From: Owenia fusiformis
Lineage: Eukaryota; Annelida; Polychaeta; Sabellida; Oweniidae
DNA: 64,000 bases
NCBI GenBank assembly: GCA_903813345.2
Contig: CAIIXF020000001.1
Span: forward strand, 15,025,915-15,089,914
Reading direction: 5' to 3'
Shown: positions 1-12,600 of the stretch, piece by piece
Layout of the letters: the number at the start of each line of letters is the position of its first letter
Position numbering within the stretch: position 1 is the first letter of the stretch
Position numbers and translations under genes: made by a program
The notes under the pieces: generated by a model
Told to the model about the DNA's origin: nothing
The model's database searches: none
What the model saw: only the letters and a program-made list of their open reading frames with translations

Positions 1-93
1 CTTCATTGTGGTGGCAGTTGATGTTCGGCAGTTGGCATTTGGCATCTGAACAATAAATGGTAAATGTTAACATTTTGTATGTTAATGCCTTGT
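1..93. repeat. Dispersed repeat R1, partial copy
   Basis: GGCATCTGAACAATAAATGG...GTATGTTAATGCCTTGTTT matches other R1 copies at 3484, 7421, 15345, 21400 and 57160; all are in the same orientation. Confidence 0.6.
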
Positions 94-608
94 TTATCAG
101 TATGAGTGATGGATAAAATCAGCGTTAGTTGAAATGATGTATTTTAAATATGTGAAATTTAAAAAAAATTATTACTGTATTCTCTCTAATGAGCGCACAG
201 TACGCTTCACAAATTGAGATTTAGAAAGGATTAGATATTGAGAGATTCCAGTAAATACACATACAAAAAATAAAAAAAATTGCAGATAGAAATTGTTATC
301 ATTAAGGTTTTCATACTCTACGGCTCCAGTATTTCTTTCTCTGGATTAAATATTGAAACTAATACACAAAACTTCTTGTTTTCCCTAGACGATATTGAAC
401 ATAAAAGTTGCATTTGCATGCATTGAAACTGTGCACTCATAATTGAGAACATCGGTACACTCAAAAATGAATTGTCAATGGGGAAAATTACTTCAATATT
501 TTTTATCCTTTTCCATTGCATTTATTTACCCAAATGGCAACATTTTCATGTACATCAATACTGAGTTTAACAACATCTTATAGCATGATTCATCATTTGC
601 TTTCATAG

Positions 609-682
609 GTCTTCCTGCACAAAACAATGCTAAAGTGAAAGTGAAGGCACAAGGAAAAAAGAAAAACAGAAACCTAATTAAG
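609..682 (+). CDS. stau: Staufen exon: basic linker before dsRBD4
   Basis: A short exon preceded by the acceptor TTTCATAG and followed by GTTTGT. With one incoming base it encodes 25 residues, [20 protein letters not shown] then NLIK, a Lys-rich linker like the one before dsRBD4 in other Staufens. Its outgoing phase 0 fits the exon at 15587. It is too short for ordinary ORF finding; recognition rests on the linker and on phase. Confidence 0.72.
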
Positions 683-3600
683 GTTTGTACATTGCAATTT
701 TTCCTATTGTGATTTGTAATTGTGGTTAAGATGATGTTCACAACTCTTCCGAGTATTGCAAAGAGGGGTTTTCTCCACAATTACAATAATTTAGATATAG
801 GTTGCACATTTTAAGCCCCACCTGATAATATTGGGTTAGACTACATGATAAGCCAAAGTGATTTAAACGTTATATGGGGCCTTTAAGTATATCAAGTCAA
901 GTCAAGGTCATATTTTATCCATTTATATTTCCAGTTTATTTATCATTTATCAATGATACCAATTAAAGCAAATGATTATATGGAAAAACAACACCTACAC
1001 GTAGTTTCATTTTTCATCCTTTGTTTGTTTTAGTTTATTAACTACATTGATACTTTGTTTGAAGATAGTCTGTCAGTTGAGAATGCAAGTTATTATCGAG
1101 AATATCAAGAATACGTTTTTTATTAGTATGACGTTCAATATGAAGTTCCCCTTGCATAAGTTCTAATATTTCCAATTCAGTCGATCGTTTTGATAAATTC
1201 AGGATCTTTGTAGGAACTTTTACCCATATGATTTCTGCTGAATGTTTCCTTTTCAATTTGTCCATTGCTTGATCAGATAGTTGCTGATGTTTTTCCCCTG
1301 TGTTACGGCCATCGCCAAATATGACAACAATACTCCGGCCTCTTTTTCGAATTGTATCAAATAATTCTACAGCCTTCTTGTATGCTTTTTCTCCATATGT
1401 CTTGCATTCAGTATTGTTTTTCAAAATGTGTTTAAGACCTTTTTGAATCGCACTGCGAGATCTTTTAAATGGAATCACCGAATCTTCGGCAGTGTCTGAG
1501 AATGGCACAACAGCTACATTGGACAGTCTGTTGGACATGCTGCTCTTGTTTTGCGACCTTTTTTCATTCTTCAGTTTAATTTCATAAAGAAATCTGTTGA
1601 TTTCCTCAATAGCATTTTTCTTGTATTTCTTCGCAATGGAACAGGAAACATCAATCAAGAAGATGATATCGACACAAAGTGTACTATCTGTTAAATGAAA
1701 CATAGATTTTGTTGACATTTGATATGTGAATACTAGAAGCATATTACACTGTCCAATGACACTTTGGCTAGTAAGTGGCCATATTGAAAAATGATAGCCA
1801 TTTTTATTTGTGTCATTTACATTTTTTATAAGAACTAGAAAAGAAAGGGAGCGATTTCATTGAAATATTACATGTGAATGCTTAGAAGCATTAACATGTG
1901 TTAACATATACAGGGTGTCCAAAAAAAACAGGACCGTAAGAAAGTTGAATAACTCGGTCAATTTTACATATTTTGCCTTGAAATTTCAGAATTATTTAGT
2001 TCATTCAATGTGAATTTTGTTGTGAAAGTTTGATAATAATCTACCAATTGAGTCAAAAACTACAGCTCCTTACAAAACATGCCCCAAATGTGCAAATCTC
2101 ATCTCTATGCAAAATTCAATCTGGCGAACAAAGTTGTTGATGATCCTCCTACACACATGTCTTTCTGAATAGACAAGTTTGTTGCCCCAGCTCATCAGTT
2201 GCAGAACGCAAACCATATGGGCAGCTCATTCGCCTGATCTAAATCCCCCAAATTTTTATCTTTGAGGATTTCTCAAAGTCAATGTGTATACTGACAGGCC
2301 CTAACAATCTAAAGAGGGCAATAACTACCCCAATATTTACCATCCACGTTAATGTGTATAGGTAAGGGTCATTAACAACTTTGTTCGCAGGATTCGTTTG
2401 TGCATAGAGAGGAAAAGTGCCCACTTTGAGCATGTTTTGTAAATGACTGTAGTTTTTGACACAATATACAGATTATCATCACTTTCACAACAGAATTCAC
2501 ATTGAATGACCTAAATAATTCTTAAATTTCAAGGCAAAATATGCAAAATTGACCGAGTTATTCATCTTTCTTACGGTCCTGCTTTTTTTTGGACACCCTG
2601 TATAATGTTTATGAAAGTGATAAGGCATACAGTTTACCTTGTATTTTCTCTATTTCAGGTAGTTTGGGAAGGGATAGTGGGGGTTCTAACTCTGTACAAG
2701 CAATTGTTGTCATAGCTCCACAAATTTTCTGGCCTGTCTTTGAAAACCTAAGAGACAAAAAAGTAAAAACGCTTGTGTGTACATATTATCTTGATTATTC
2801 CATGGAAGAAAGTTCAAATAAGGATTGAGAGGAGCTTACTCCTGTCCCTCTCTCTGTCTGTTTGTTGGTCTTGATGATAACTCAAATACAAGTTGGCAGA
2901 TTTGGTTAAAAGTTAAAAGGCTTAATGTTTAATGGGCATGGGACCTGTGCTCAAGAAGAGATCTTCAAAATCGTAACATTATTCAAAATGACTGTCATTT
3001 TTACATAATACATATTATCTTTGATAACTTAATGTGATAAAAACTCTAATTCATAATGTCATATATTACTCTCGATAATACTCTTTAGAAAAAAGTGATA
3101 TATTGTCCCACCAACTAAACAAAAAGGATCTAGTAGGTGATGTGTGGTCTACCTACCAATACTGTCTAACCAATATTGCAATCTTACTTTAGGATTAAAA
3201 TGTGAGACTTTGGTGTCTTAGCCCTACCTTTTTCTCGATAATCTCAGGACACCATTTGTTTCTTTTCCAATACAATTTATTTTGAGTGTGACTTTCTGAT
3301 CTTCCGGGGGCAGTCCAGTTTCACATTGACTTCTTATCTTTGTCACCTCTGCGATGAAATTAGACTCTGCATGAGCCTTTGCATTGAGATAGGTGACAAC
3401 AAGCATCAAAATGATTCGACTGGATGCTATCTGAAACTCAGTTTATAAAGAAGATACATCACTTTTTCTGTTACCTCCTCCAGAAGTGGTGACATATTGT
3501 TATATTCTCCAACTTTTTTGTGGACAATTTTCATTGGTCGGCATCTTATCCAAATGGTAGGTGGTGGCATTTTGCATGTTTAAATGACTTGATTTTATTT

Positions 3601-6600
3601 GGCATTAGTCAACAATAAAATAGTTTTCCAAAATTAGTAAGACACTGCAGAATAAAAGTTGATTTACCATAAATGCCAAAAGGATCTTATTTATGTACAA
3701 CTACAGTAGTTAATTGACAAGAAAGGATATCCTTAAACATATTTTATCTCAAGCCTCCTAAACCAATTATTTTTGGATACAAGTATTCAGGCTTCCCACA
3801 TATACATTACTAAAAGGCATGAATCTCATCATATGTTACATAATGCATGATTACCCTCAATGAATAATAAACCGAAATATATTATTAGTAAACATCTTTT
3901 AAGAATGCGTTCAAGTCATATATTTTTCTCTGAGTGTTTAAAGCTAATTTAAGAGATAAGACTAAACAACTTACCATTTTGTTGGGAAACCTTTATAAGC
4001 ATCAGCAAAGTGTCTAAATATAGTTTACAATTGATTGCTGGATCATCGAGCCCTTATTAATTTTATCTAATGTGTATGTAGGCTGAGATTGTTATTTTAC
4101 ATTGAAATTTATGTAAAATTTATGATGTATCTTGAGATCAAATATTTTCTGAAATTAAAATGAGTTATTCATGTATTGAATTAATCTCCAAAAATGGAAA
4201 GATGCTATATTTATTGTTTTTAGTCCTCCACTGTCCAGTATATCTATTCTAATCATAATAAGTTCTCCGATTAACAATAATAAAAAGCCTGCTATAAGGG
4301 AGAATGAATAAACAAATTATCAATAAGACAATGTTTGATGATTGTCCTTATTTATGTGCTTGCTTTCAATACTATAACATTTAAACATGTCATAGATTCA
4401 TACTGTAATTTTATGCAAACTAAATACTTATCAAAGGTATATTTAGTGGTTATGTTACTATTACAGGAAATATGCCTGAGTTCTCCCAATATAGGCAACC
4501 TTGGGCGGCTCTATATTTGAGGGAGAACGAAGGCATATTTTATGTCATAGTGACATAACTGATGTATTACATACCTTTATTCTCTTGGCTACTTTGTATC
4601 AATGATGTCACACATCTGTGTGTGAGTAGAATTTGATCGAAGTGAAACATGACATCATGCTATTGTCACTATTAAAGAATCTAATATCAAAACGAGGTAA
4701 GCAGGCTATATGAGGATAATCGGACAATATCGGTTGATATAGCCTGCTAACTTTCCCATTGACTTCCATACAAATGCTTTAATAGGTATGTTATACAAAA
4801 AGATATATGTATGTACTGTATGTATATTTATTTATCCCATACGTGGACGTGTTACGGGTACATAAAGCTGGTTTGTAAAAACTTATATTTTCATCAGCGG
4901 GCAGATATAGCTTTACGTCCCGCTCCGAGCGGGCAGATATAGTATATCTGCCCGCTACGTCACAATCGCTGTTCCCGTATTGGTTCTTTTTTGTAACGTT
5001 CGCATACTGAATGGATAAAAACGCAGGCAATCGCGATCTGTTTGATGCTTTAAAAAGGGAAGGAGCAGTATGCCCCGTTAATAATCAAAGATTTGAATGG
5101 GAAAATCTGGCTACGGACAAGAATACAAAACTGGACATGAATATTTTAAAATAATTCCTCGGTTGGTTGCAAAGTTTCTGAACTTTGGCCAATTAAACAA
5201 TGTGATTGGTATGGGATAAACAGATCATCCTATAGTCGGTTCAGGATAGATGTATCTTTATTTACCAGCAGACAATTCACCTGTAAGGGCATTTACCTTG
5301 GTTGCATTAATGGACATTTATAGAGATAAATTCAACATGTTTTATAGTAATGGCTTATTAGCAAACAAGGTATTATTCTTTATCTCTGTCATTGGCCTTG
5401 ATAGTTGATATTCTTATAAATCAAATCAGATGTCAGGATACCATGCTCAATTGATTTAGCATTGTATGTCCTTCAACCTGAAGGACAAATTACTGTATAA
5501 CATGAAATATTGCCGTGGATATAAAGTTGCCGATTGCCGATTGTAAAACAGAAACGGCAACATAAAATTCGGAAATATAATTTAGTAATTGAAGATCGAT
5601 CTTAGTGGGCGATAATAGTTGTTGTCTAACGTGTGTCAACTTACTGTAATAGGGTAATTTTATAACGAGTATCAACTTACTATACTTTAACAAAAATCAT
5701 AAATAAAATACGATAAAATCAAAGCTTTATTTCCCAGCATTACAATTACAAAAAAGGTTAATAATAAAAATCTTGCAGTTAAAATGCATGCAGTAAATTC
5801 GACAAAATATTAAAAGGATTGTCATGTTAAAAAGTTAAAATGTCAGAAGATATAATCGTATCCAAGTGCTTTGGAAATCCCAGTATTAAAAGTTTTTAAT
5901 CCCGATATTAAAAGTTTTTAATCCTGGTATTAATTGTCCTGAGTCTATCAAATGCGGGTATTATGTGAATAAATCACTCAAATTGTCACTCATATAATGT
6001 CAGGATGTCAGGTTTTCTGAGTCAGTCAAATGAAGGTGATTAAAATTCAGTTGTAAATCAAAATTATATTATAGTCAGAAACCCATGCCTCTCTATCGTT
6101 TCAAAAAATTTACCCAACGTGTTCGTCTCTGTTAATTTATGGCATCCATACTTTTTTGAAAGGTAACACTTTGAGGTTCAATTTTCTGCCGGATGCCCTT
6201 GCAAACTCTCATTGGTTGCTCTGTATTGTAGCATTCCGTTACCATGGTTACGCATCTATAGACACCTTACCTTGGAATCTTAAATCATTTGTAGCTTTGT
6301 CATTATTTTGTCTATAGAAATGATATTGGTATCAAATTAAACCTAAAACAATTTCCAATATAATTACAATATTCAATTATGCAAATTAGCTCATTTGCAT
6401 AAATTGTGACGTCATAAATCCATTTTTGGTTCAGAATTTTCAAGTATAGCAATGTATCTTTAAGAACTGAAGCCGTACGGTAGAATTTCTTCAAGGTTAT
6501 GACTTTTATTCTATGTGCAAAAGGTTTAAGCAACATAAAAGTGACAACAGATTCAAAATTGGATCAGAACAAACAAAGTTATTAAGCTTTCTAGGCAGCT

Positions 6601-9600
6601 ACCATGAACGTTATCATTTAACAATTAACTTTAAACATCTTACCTTAGAATTGAAATGTTTGGTAGCTTTGTCATTATTTGGTCTATAGAGGAGATCTTG
6701 GTATCAAATTGATCCGAATTGAATAACCGGTATGGTAACGATATTCAATTATGCAAATTAGCTAATTTGAATAAATCATGATGTCATCAATCTATTTTTG
6801 GTTCAGAACTTCCAAGTATAGCAACATATTTATTAGATCCGAGGTTGTATGGCGTAGTTTCTGCATAGTTTGTCATTTATTCTATGAGTGGAAGAGGTAT
6901 GAGCAACATAAAAATGATTCAAAATTGAATTAGTATTAGCAAAGTAATTCATCTTTTGAGACAGCTACTATGAATGTTACTATTTGACAATCATAAATAA
7001 AACACTAAAATAACAAAAAGGAAACAAAGCTGATTCAAGCTTATTGAGTGAAAAATATATAGTTTCCATGTCACTGAATTAATTGGTCTATAGAAATGAT
7101 ACAGGTATTTGTAATTTTGACTATCATTGACAGGGGTCAAAACAATTTTTTTGATTCATAGGCGTCAATCTATTTAAAAAGGCGAAACATCATGACTACA
7201 TGGTCAAACATAAATATTTGTGCTGCGATTCAAGCAGTGAACATCTACATGAATTTTTTAACTGATTTGCTTCATAGGCATCAATCTATTTAAACATCAT
7301 GAAAGGTCAAACATTAATATTTGTGCTGGGTTTCAAGCAGTGAACATCTATATGACCTGTTTATACAAATTGATGACGTTATATCACAAAATGTATGTCA
7401 TTGCTGTTTTTTTTATGTCACCATCAAAAGCGGTGACATATTATTATGGTCTCCATTTATTGAGATGGCGTTTGGCATCTGGTGTCTGGCCTTGGCCATC
7501 TGTAACAAATGGTAGGTGGTGATATTTTGCATGTTTATGCCTTGTTTAAATCATTTACAAAATGTTATAAAAAATATCAAAATAATATATTTTTTAAAAA
7601 CCTCATTTAAAAAACAGCAAGAACATTCATTTTGTGATGATAACGTGTTTTCATTTATTACAGGTTGTTTAGACCTCCACTGCTTGATATTGGAAAAAGA
7701 TTGACTTTTTGCATGCTGGTGACTTGGCGCCATTCTTACACCTAAAACCTAACTTATTTTACCATACTATATGCTTATTTGTTGAATTTTCTAGCAGAAA
7801 TCGGCTCCCCTTCATTCATTTTGTCAGATTATTGGCAGTGACATTAAAAATACAATTTTTATTATTATTATCTAGGGTGTCTCAAAAAATGTACCCAAAA
7901 GTATATCAACAGCAAAGATAAATCAATCAATATTTTCAGATATTTTTTGCATGGTAATTTAGGAAAAGCATTTAAGTTTTCTCTCCAAATCTAAATTTAT
8001 AGTTCAGTCTTGCCTTTTTGATGCTTTAACCCTTTTTATTCCATGTGTTTAATTTAACCTCCTTACATTTCGATGAAAGACTGCATCCTTACTGCTACAT
8101 TGTCTATCGTATATGATAATGTTTCTGGTGGAATGTTTTGAATTTCCTTTTACATGTTGATCTCAAGTTGTTCTATGTTCTCTTGGCTTGGGATAAGCAT
8201 AAACATGGTTCTTGAAGTCACCCCAGAGAAAATGTTTGGGGTGTCAAATCTGTTGAATAGGGAGGCCCTCACAATGTCTTTACACAGAGAGAAGAAACTG
8301 CTTTCATGGGAATTTTTGTGTGGTCCTTGCTGTACATGGAGGTACTCAAACTGTCTGGAACCACAGTGTTCTCATTTGTATATCATTCAGTCTCCGTAAC
8401 TCTGGCAGATGGAACTCCATTATCAATTAACCGCTAAATCATTTGACGATAATTGACCTGGTTCTCTGTGATTGTTCTGCCATATTCAACCTTGGAACTT
8501 CTTTCTCTGGGGTTATTTGAAGGAGCATGTTAAGCTAACCCCAAGCCAAAAGACCTGGAACAACATAAGGCCAATACCCAAAGAGAAAATCAAAACGTTC
8601 CACTTGAAACATTATCAAATGTAATGAACAATCTAGCAAAAGGATACAGGCTGTCATCGAAATATGAAATAAAAAGTAAAGGGTTAAATCATCAAAAAGG
8701 CAAGACTGAACTAAAAACTTTGTATTGGGGAGGAAACTTACATGCTTCAGCAACATGACCATGCAAAAATATCTGAAAATATTGATTGGTTTATCTGTGC
8801 CATTAATATTCTTTTGGGTACATTTTTGAGACACCTAGTACCAAGCTATTATAGTTCATAGATAGTATTGCATTTTTATATTAAGTGTTAATGAAGCGTA
8901 GAAATGAATAGTGAGGACTTGTGTGAACCCTAGTGAACCCAAGAGTTCCTACATCCAAGTGTCACTGATTTCCATGTGACTAACATCACCTTAATAGTGT
9001 AACTTTGAACAAATTAACGATTTATCACCATGTCATCCATGTGACATTGATATCCGCGTTAACATCACCTATATGGCATTCATTCATGTTATAATCTTCA
9101 TGTACCATTATCCATGTCCGGAACCTATATGGCAGTGGTTGAGTTTTTCTTTTGTATCTATTTCAGTGGTGACTTTCATGACAGGGATGCTTTTTATTCT
9201 TAATGTATCCATCATCTTTGTCAAATTGATCTCCATGTTCACCTCACCAGTGTGATTTGACTTCCAAATATCATCTGTATGACATTAATCTCCTTGTTTT
9301 TGATATAATCTGTTATATTGATTAGATCTTCAGAAACCCTTGTCTGAAAATAATTTAAATATCTGCAATGAAATAATATCTCTGCTCCCTAAACTACATA
9401 CTGTATGCTATTTTCATGCCACATTTAAGCTTCTAAACTATAAAAAGTATATTAAAATAGTTTAGATTCAACCTCTGTCAATCATGTTACTTGATTAACT
9501 CCTTTATTTTGCACCAAAATCTCCTGTTGTTACTGTTCTCAGTTTTGAATGGTATCCATACTCTATGGGGGTATACCTGAAATCCATCCATTTGAGACTC

Positions 9601-12600
9601 ATATTTTTTCATAGATTTTTACATATTTCATATTTTGGAAACCCCTTTTAAAACAAGTTTAGATAATAAGTTCTATACCACACATACTTCCATTGGAGAT
9701 GTAGGAAACCTATAAATAGATATAGGAAGGGTTAGTTAAAGAGGCTCTATGCCATAGGATAACACAATCAAGACCCCTCTGGACTTTTTTTGCATATTGA
9801 GTTTCACCACATATATACCCATCTACTTACCAAAGAAGAAGTCCCAAATCCCCCTCTTTCAGTGTTAAGTTTGCGATTGTGCTGGCTGATCTAATTATTT
9901 TCGAAGAAATTAATTCAATCTGAAGTTTGAATATACCAGGAAAGTCATCCTGTTATCTGATTGGTGGTTGAATCTATTTATCATAAACCTGATTGCCTGC
10001 CTGGTTCAAGGTGCTTGTGTGACTCAATGGGGATTCCCCTCGCTAGCCGAGGAATCGATTGTGTTTAATTCTGGAGTTTGGTTGTTCTGTTGATTATTTC
10101 CGATATTTCGGCAATAACATACCCAAAAGCTATTCTCAAAATATATCCATGGTATGTGAGATATTATATGAGCAATAACAATAGGACATCATTGATTGTC
10201 TGGGGGAGAAACCTATGGCATAATGCATCTTTAAAGTCCTACGAATATCACTTCTTTTAAAGGGCATTTTTTCTTCGTGGCTATTTCAGCAGACTTTAAT
10301 TTCAGGATTACAAGTACTACTACTGAGCTCTTTGTATGGATTTGGTTATCATTTTTCATTGCATATCAAAGAGGTTATACTATGTAAAAGTATATAAAAA
10401 TCATTCTAAGGTTGAATCACCAAGGATTTTGAAGGTTACAAAAATCCCCTAAAGTAGTTGTCATATTAGTAGACTGTACCCTACCATCTGCCAGAAAGTA
10501 TTCACACAGTGGCGTACACTGAGCTAAAAGGCCTAAGTGTGACAGCTCCATCAAAGGAATGCATCCTGGAGGTGTGATGTGACTCCCTCAATACTTGACA
10601 CAAGTTCTAAAATTGACACTCTATCTGTATTTTGAATATAAAATGGTAATTAAGATGTATTTAGCTTACGTCCAAATATCAACAAAATTTTGTTTTCAGC
10701 TTTTTCACATGTTAGAAATCAAATGAAACCAAGAACACTCCTCCATATAAATTTTGTAAATATTAATATGTATACTAGTCAACATATGTCAAAATAGCAT
10801 AATTAAAGCATTACTATGTATTTATATGAATCATTGACAGTGTATGGTAAATTATAAAATTGGATTTTAAAATACAGGATCGAGATCACACGATTTTGAC
10901 CCCTGTGAATGATAGTCAAAATACATGTAACATCTCCACATACTTACATGTTCAGTTCAATGGAATAATATGAACAAGTCATGTACATTTTTACTCAATA
11001 AGATTGAAACAACAATGTTTGTTTCTTTTTTCGTTATTGTAAAACTTTTTATAATTGTCGTTCCCAGTAGCTGCCCCAAAAGCTGAATAACTGCTAATTC
11101 TGATCCAATTCTGAATCTGTTGTCTCTTGAATGTTGCCTATATATCTTGCACTCATCAAATAAAGGTCAAAACTATGCACACATTCTGTCATACGGCCTC
11201 AGTTCTAATAGGTATGTTGCTAAACTGGGATATTCTGAACAAAATAGATTGATGACGTCACACTTTATGCAAATTAGCTAATTTGCATAATAGAACATTG
11301 TAATAGTACAGGAAATTTAATAAGGTCTAATTCGATACCAATATCATTTCTATAGACCAAATAATGACAAAGCTACAAACATTTTAAACTTCCATAGTAA
11401 GATGTCTGAATATAAATGTCAAATAATGACATTCACAGTAGCTTCCTCGAAAGTTTAATAACTTTGGTAATACTGATCCAATTTTGAATCTGTTTTCACT
11501 TTTATGTTGCTTATACCTTCTTCTTATAGTCTGAAGGACCAAATTTTGCAGAAATTCTGCCATACGGCCTCAATTCTAATAGATATGTTGCTATACTTGA
11601 AAATTCTGAATCAAAAATTGATTGATGACGTCACAATTTATGCAAATGAGCTAATTTGCATAACTGAATATCATTAGTTTATGGGAAATTTAATTAGGTT
11701 TAATTTGATACCAATATCATCTCTGTAGACCAAATAATGACAAAGTTAGAAATGATCTAAGATTCCAAGGTAAGATGTTTATAGATGCGTAACCATGGTA
11801 ACAGAATGCTACAATACAGAGCAACCAATGAGAGTTTGCAAGGGCATCCGGCAGAAAATTGAACCTCAAAGTGTTACCTTTCAAAAAAGTATGGATGCCA
11901 TAAATTAACAGAGACGAATACGTTGGATAAATTTTTTGAAACGATAGAGAGGCATGGGTTTCTGACTATTAGGGGTGTCAGCTTAGCAATATTTTATTTG
12001 GCTTTTCATTCAGGGGTGTCAGGTCGGCAAACTTTTATTCGGCAATAACAATTTTAATCCAATTCGGAAAATAAAGCACCCGGATTTAATACATGTTATA
12101 CAGTAATTCTTGATAAATTTCGTAATGTAAGAATCCCATATATCATTTAATGTCCCTGACCTTCGACAAGAATGTAAAAACATATGAAAAATGATAATCT
12201 TAATATGATGAATGAGGTCACAATAACAGTTGAATGAGAGTATCAATATTTAGTCCTGTGTGCATTATGTGTATTTGTAGTACAGGCCCTCATCCTTTTA
12301 AATTAGCAATATAGAATGATACATGATTCTTTATTCCTTAAATATATGATCAGCACTGATTTTATCCTGGCCAATGCCAACAGCCTCAATCATTGCAGCA
12401 TTTCAGCCAACAATCACTGGTCACTATCAAGATGCAGTAACAGCCGTTACCTTCTCATCTAAGATGGTGGATGGAAAGTGTCGTTTTTGATATTTTTGGT
12501 TTTGGTGGAATTAAACTACTTTATAATTGACTTAATGCTTTGATATTTGAACTTGATAAGCCTTATATATCATTGAAACTTTAAAGTATGACAATTTGTT

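Larger units (their letters stand above)
6067..11972. repeat. Large foldback structure, about 1.08-kb arms
   Basis: 6067-7146 is repeated in inverted orientation at about 10895-11972; outer ends share AGTCAGAAACCCATGCCTCT. Each arm itself contains two or more direct copies of a unit of about 365 bp (AGCTTTGTCATTATTTGGTC...). The 3.7-kb spacer holds a nested family-2 mariner element and short repeats. It lies in the large Staufen intron. Confidence 0.85.

Noticed and set aside
8154-8834. Open frames of 81 and 99 codons on opposite strands
   Set aside because: Both lie in the arms of the family-2 foldback mariner element and match the decayed transposase end, not independent genes.
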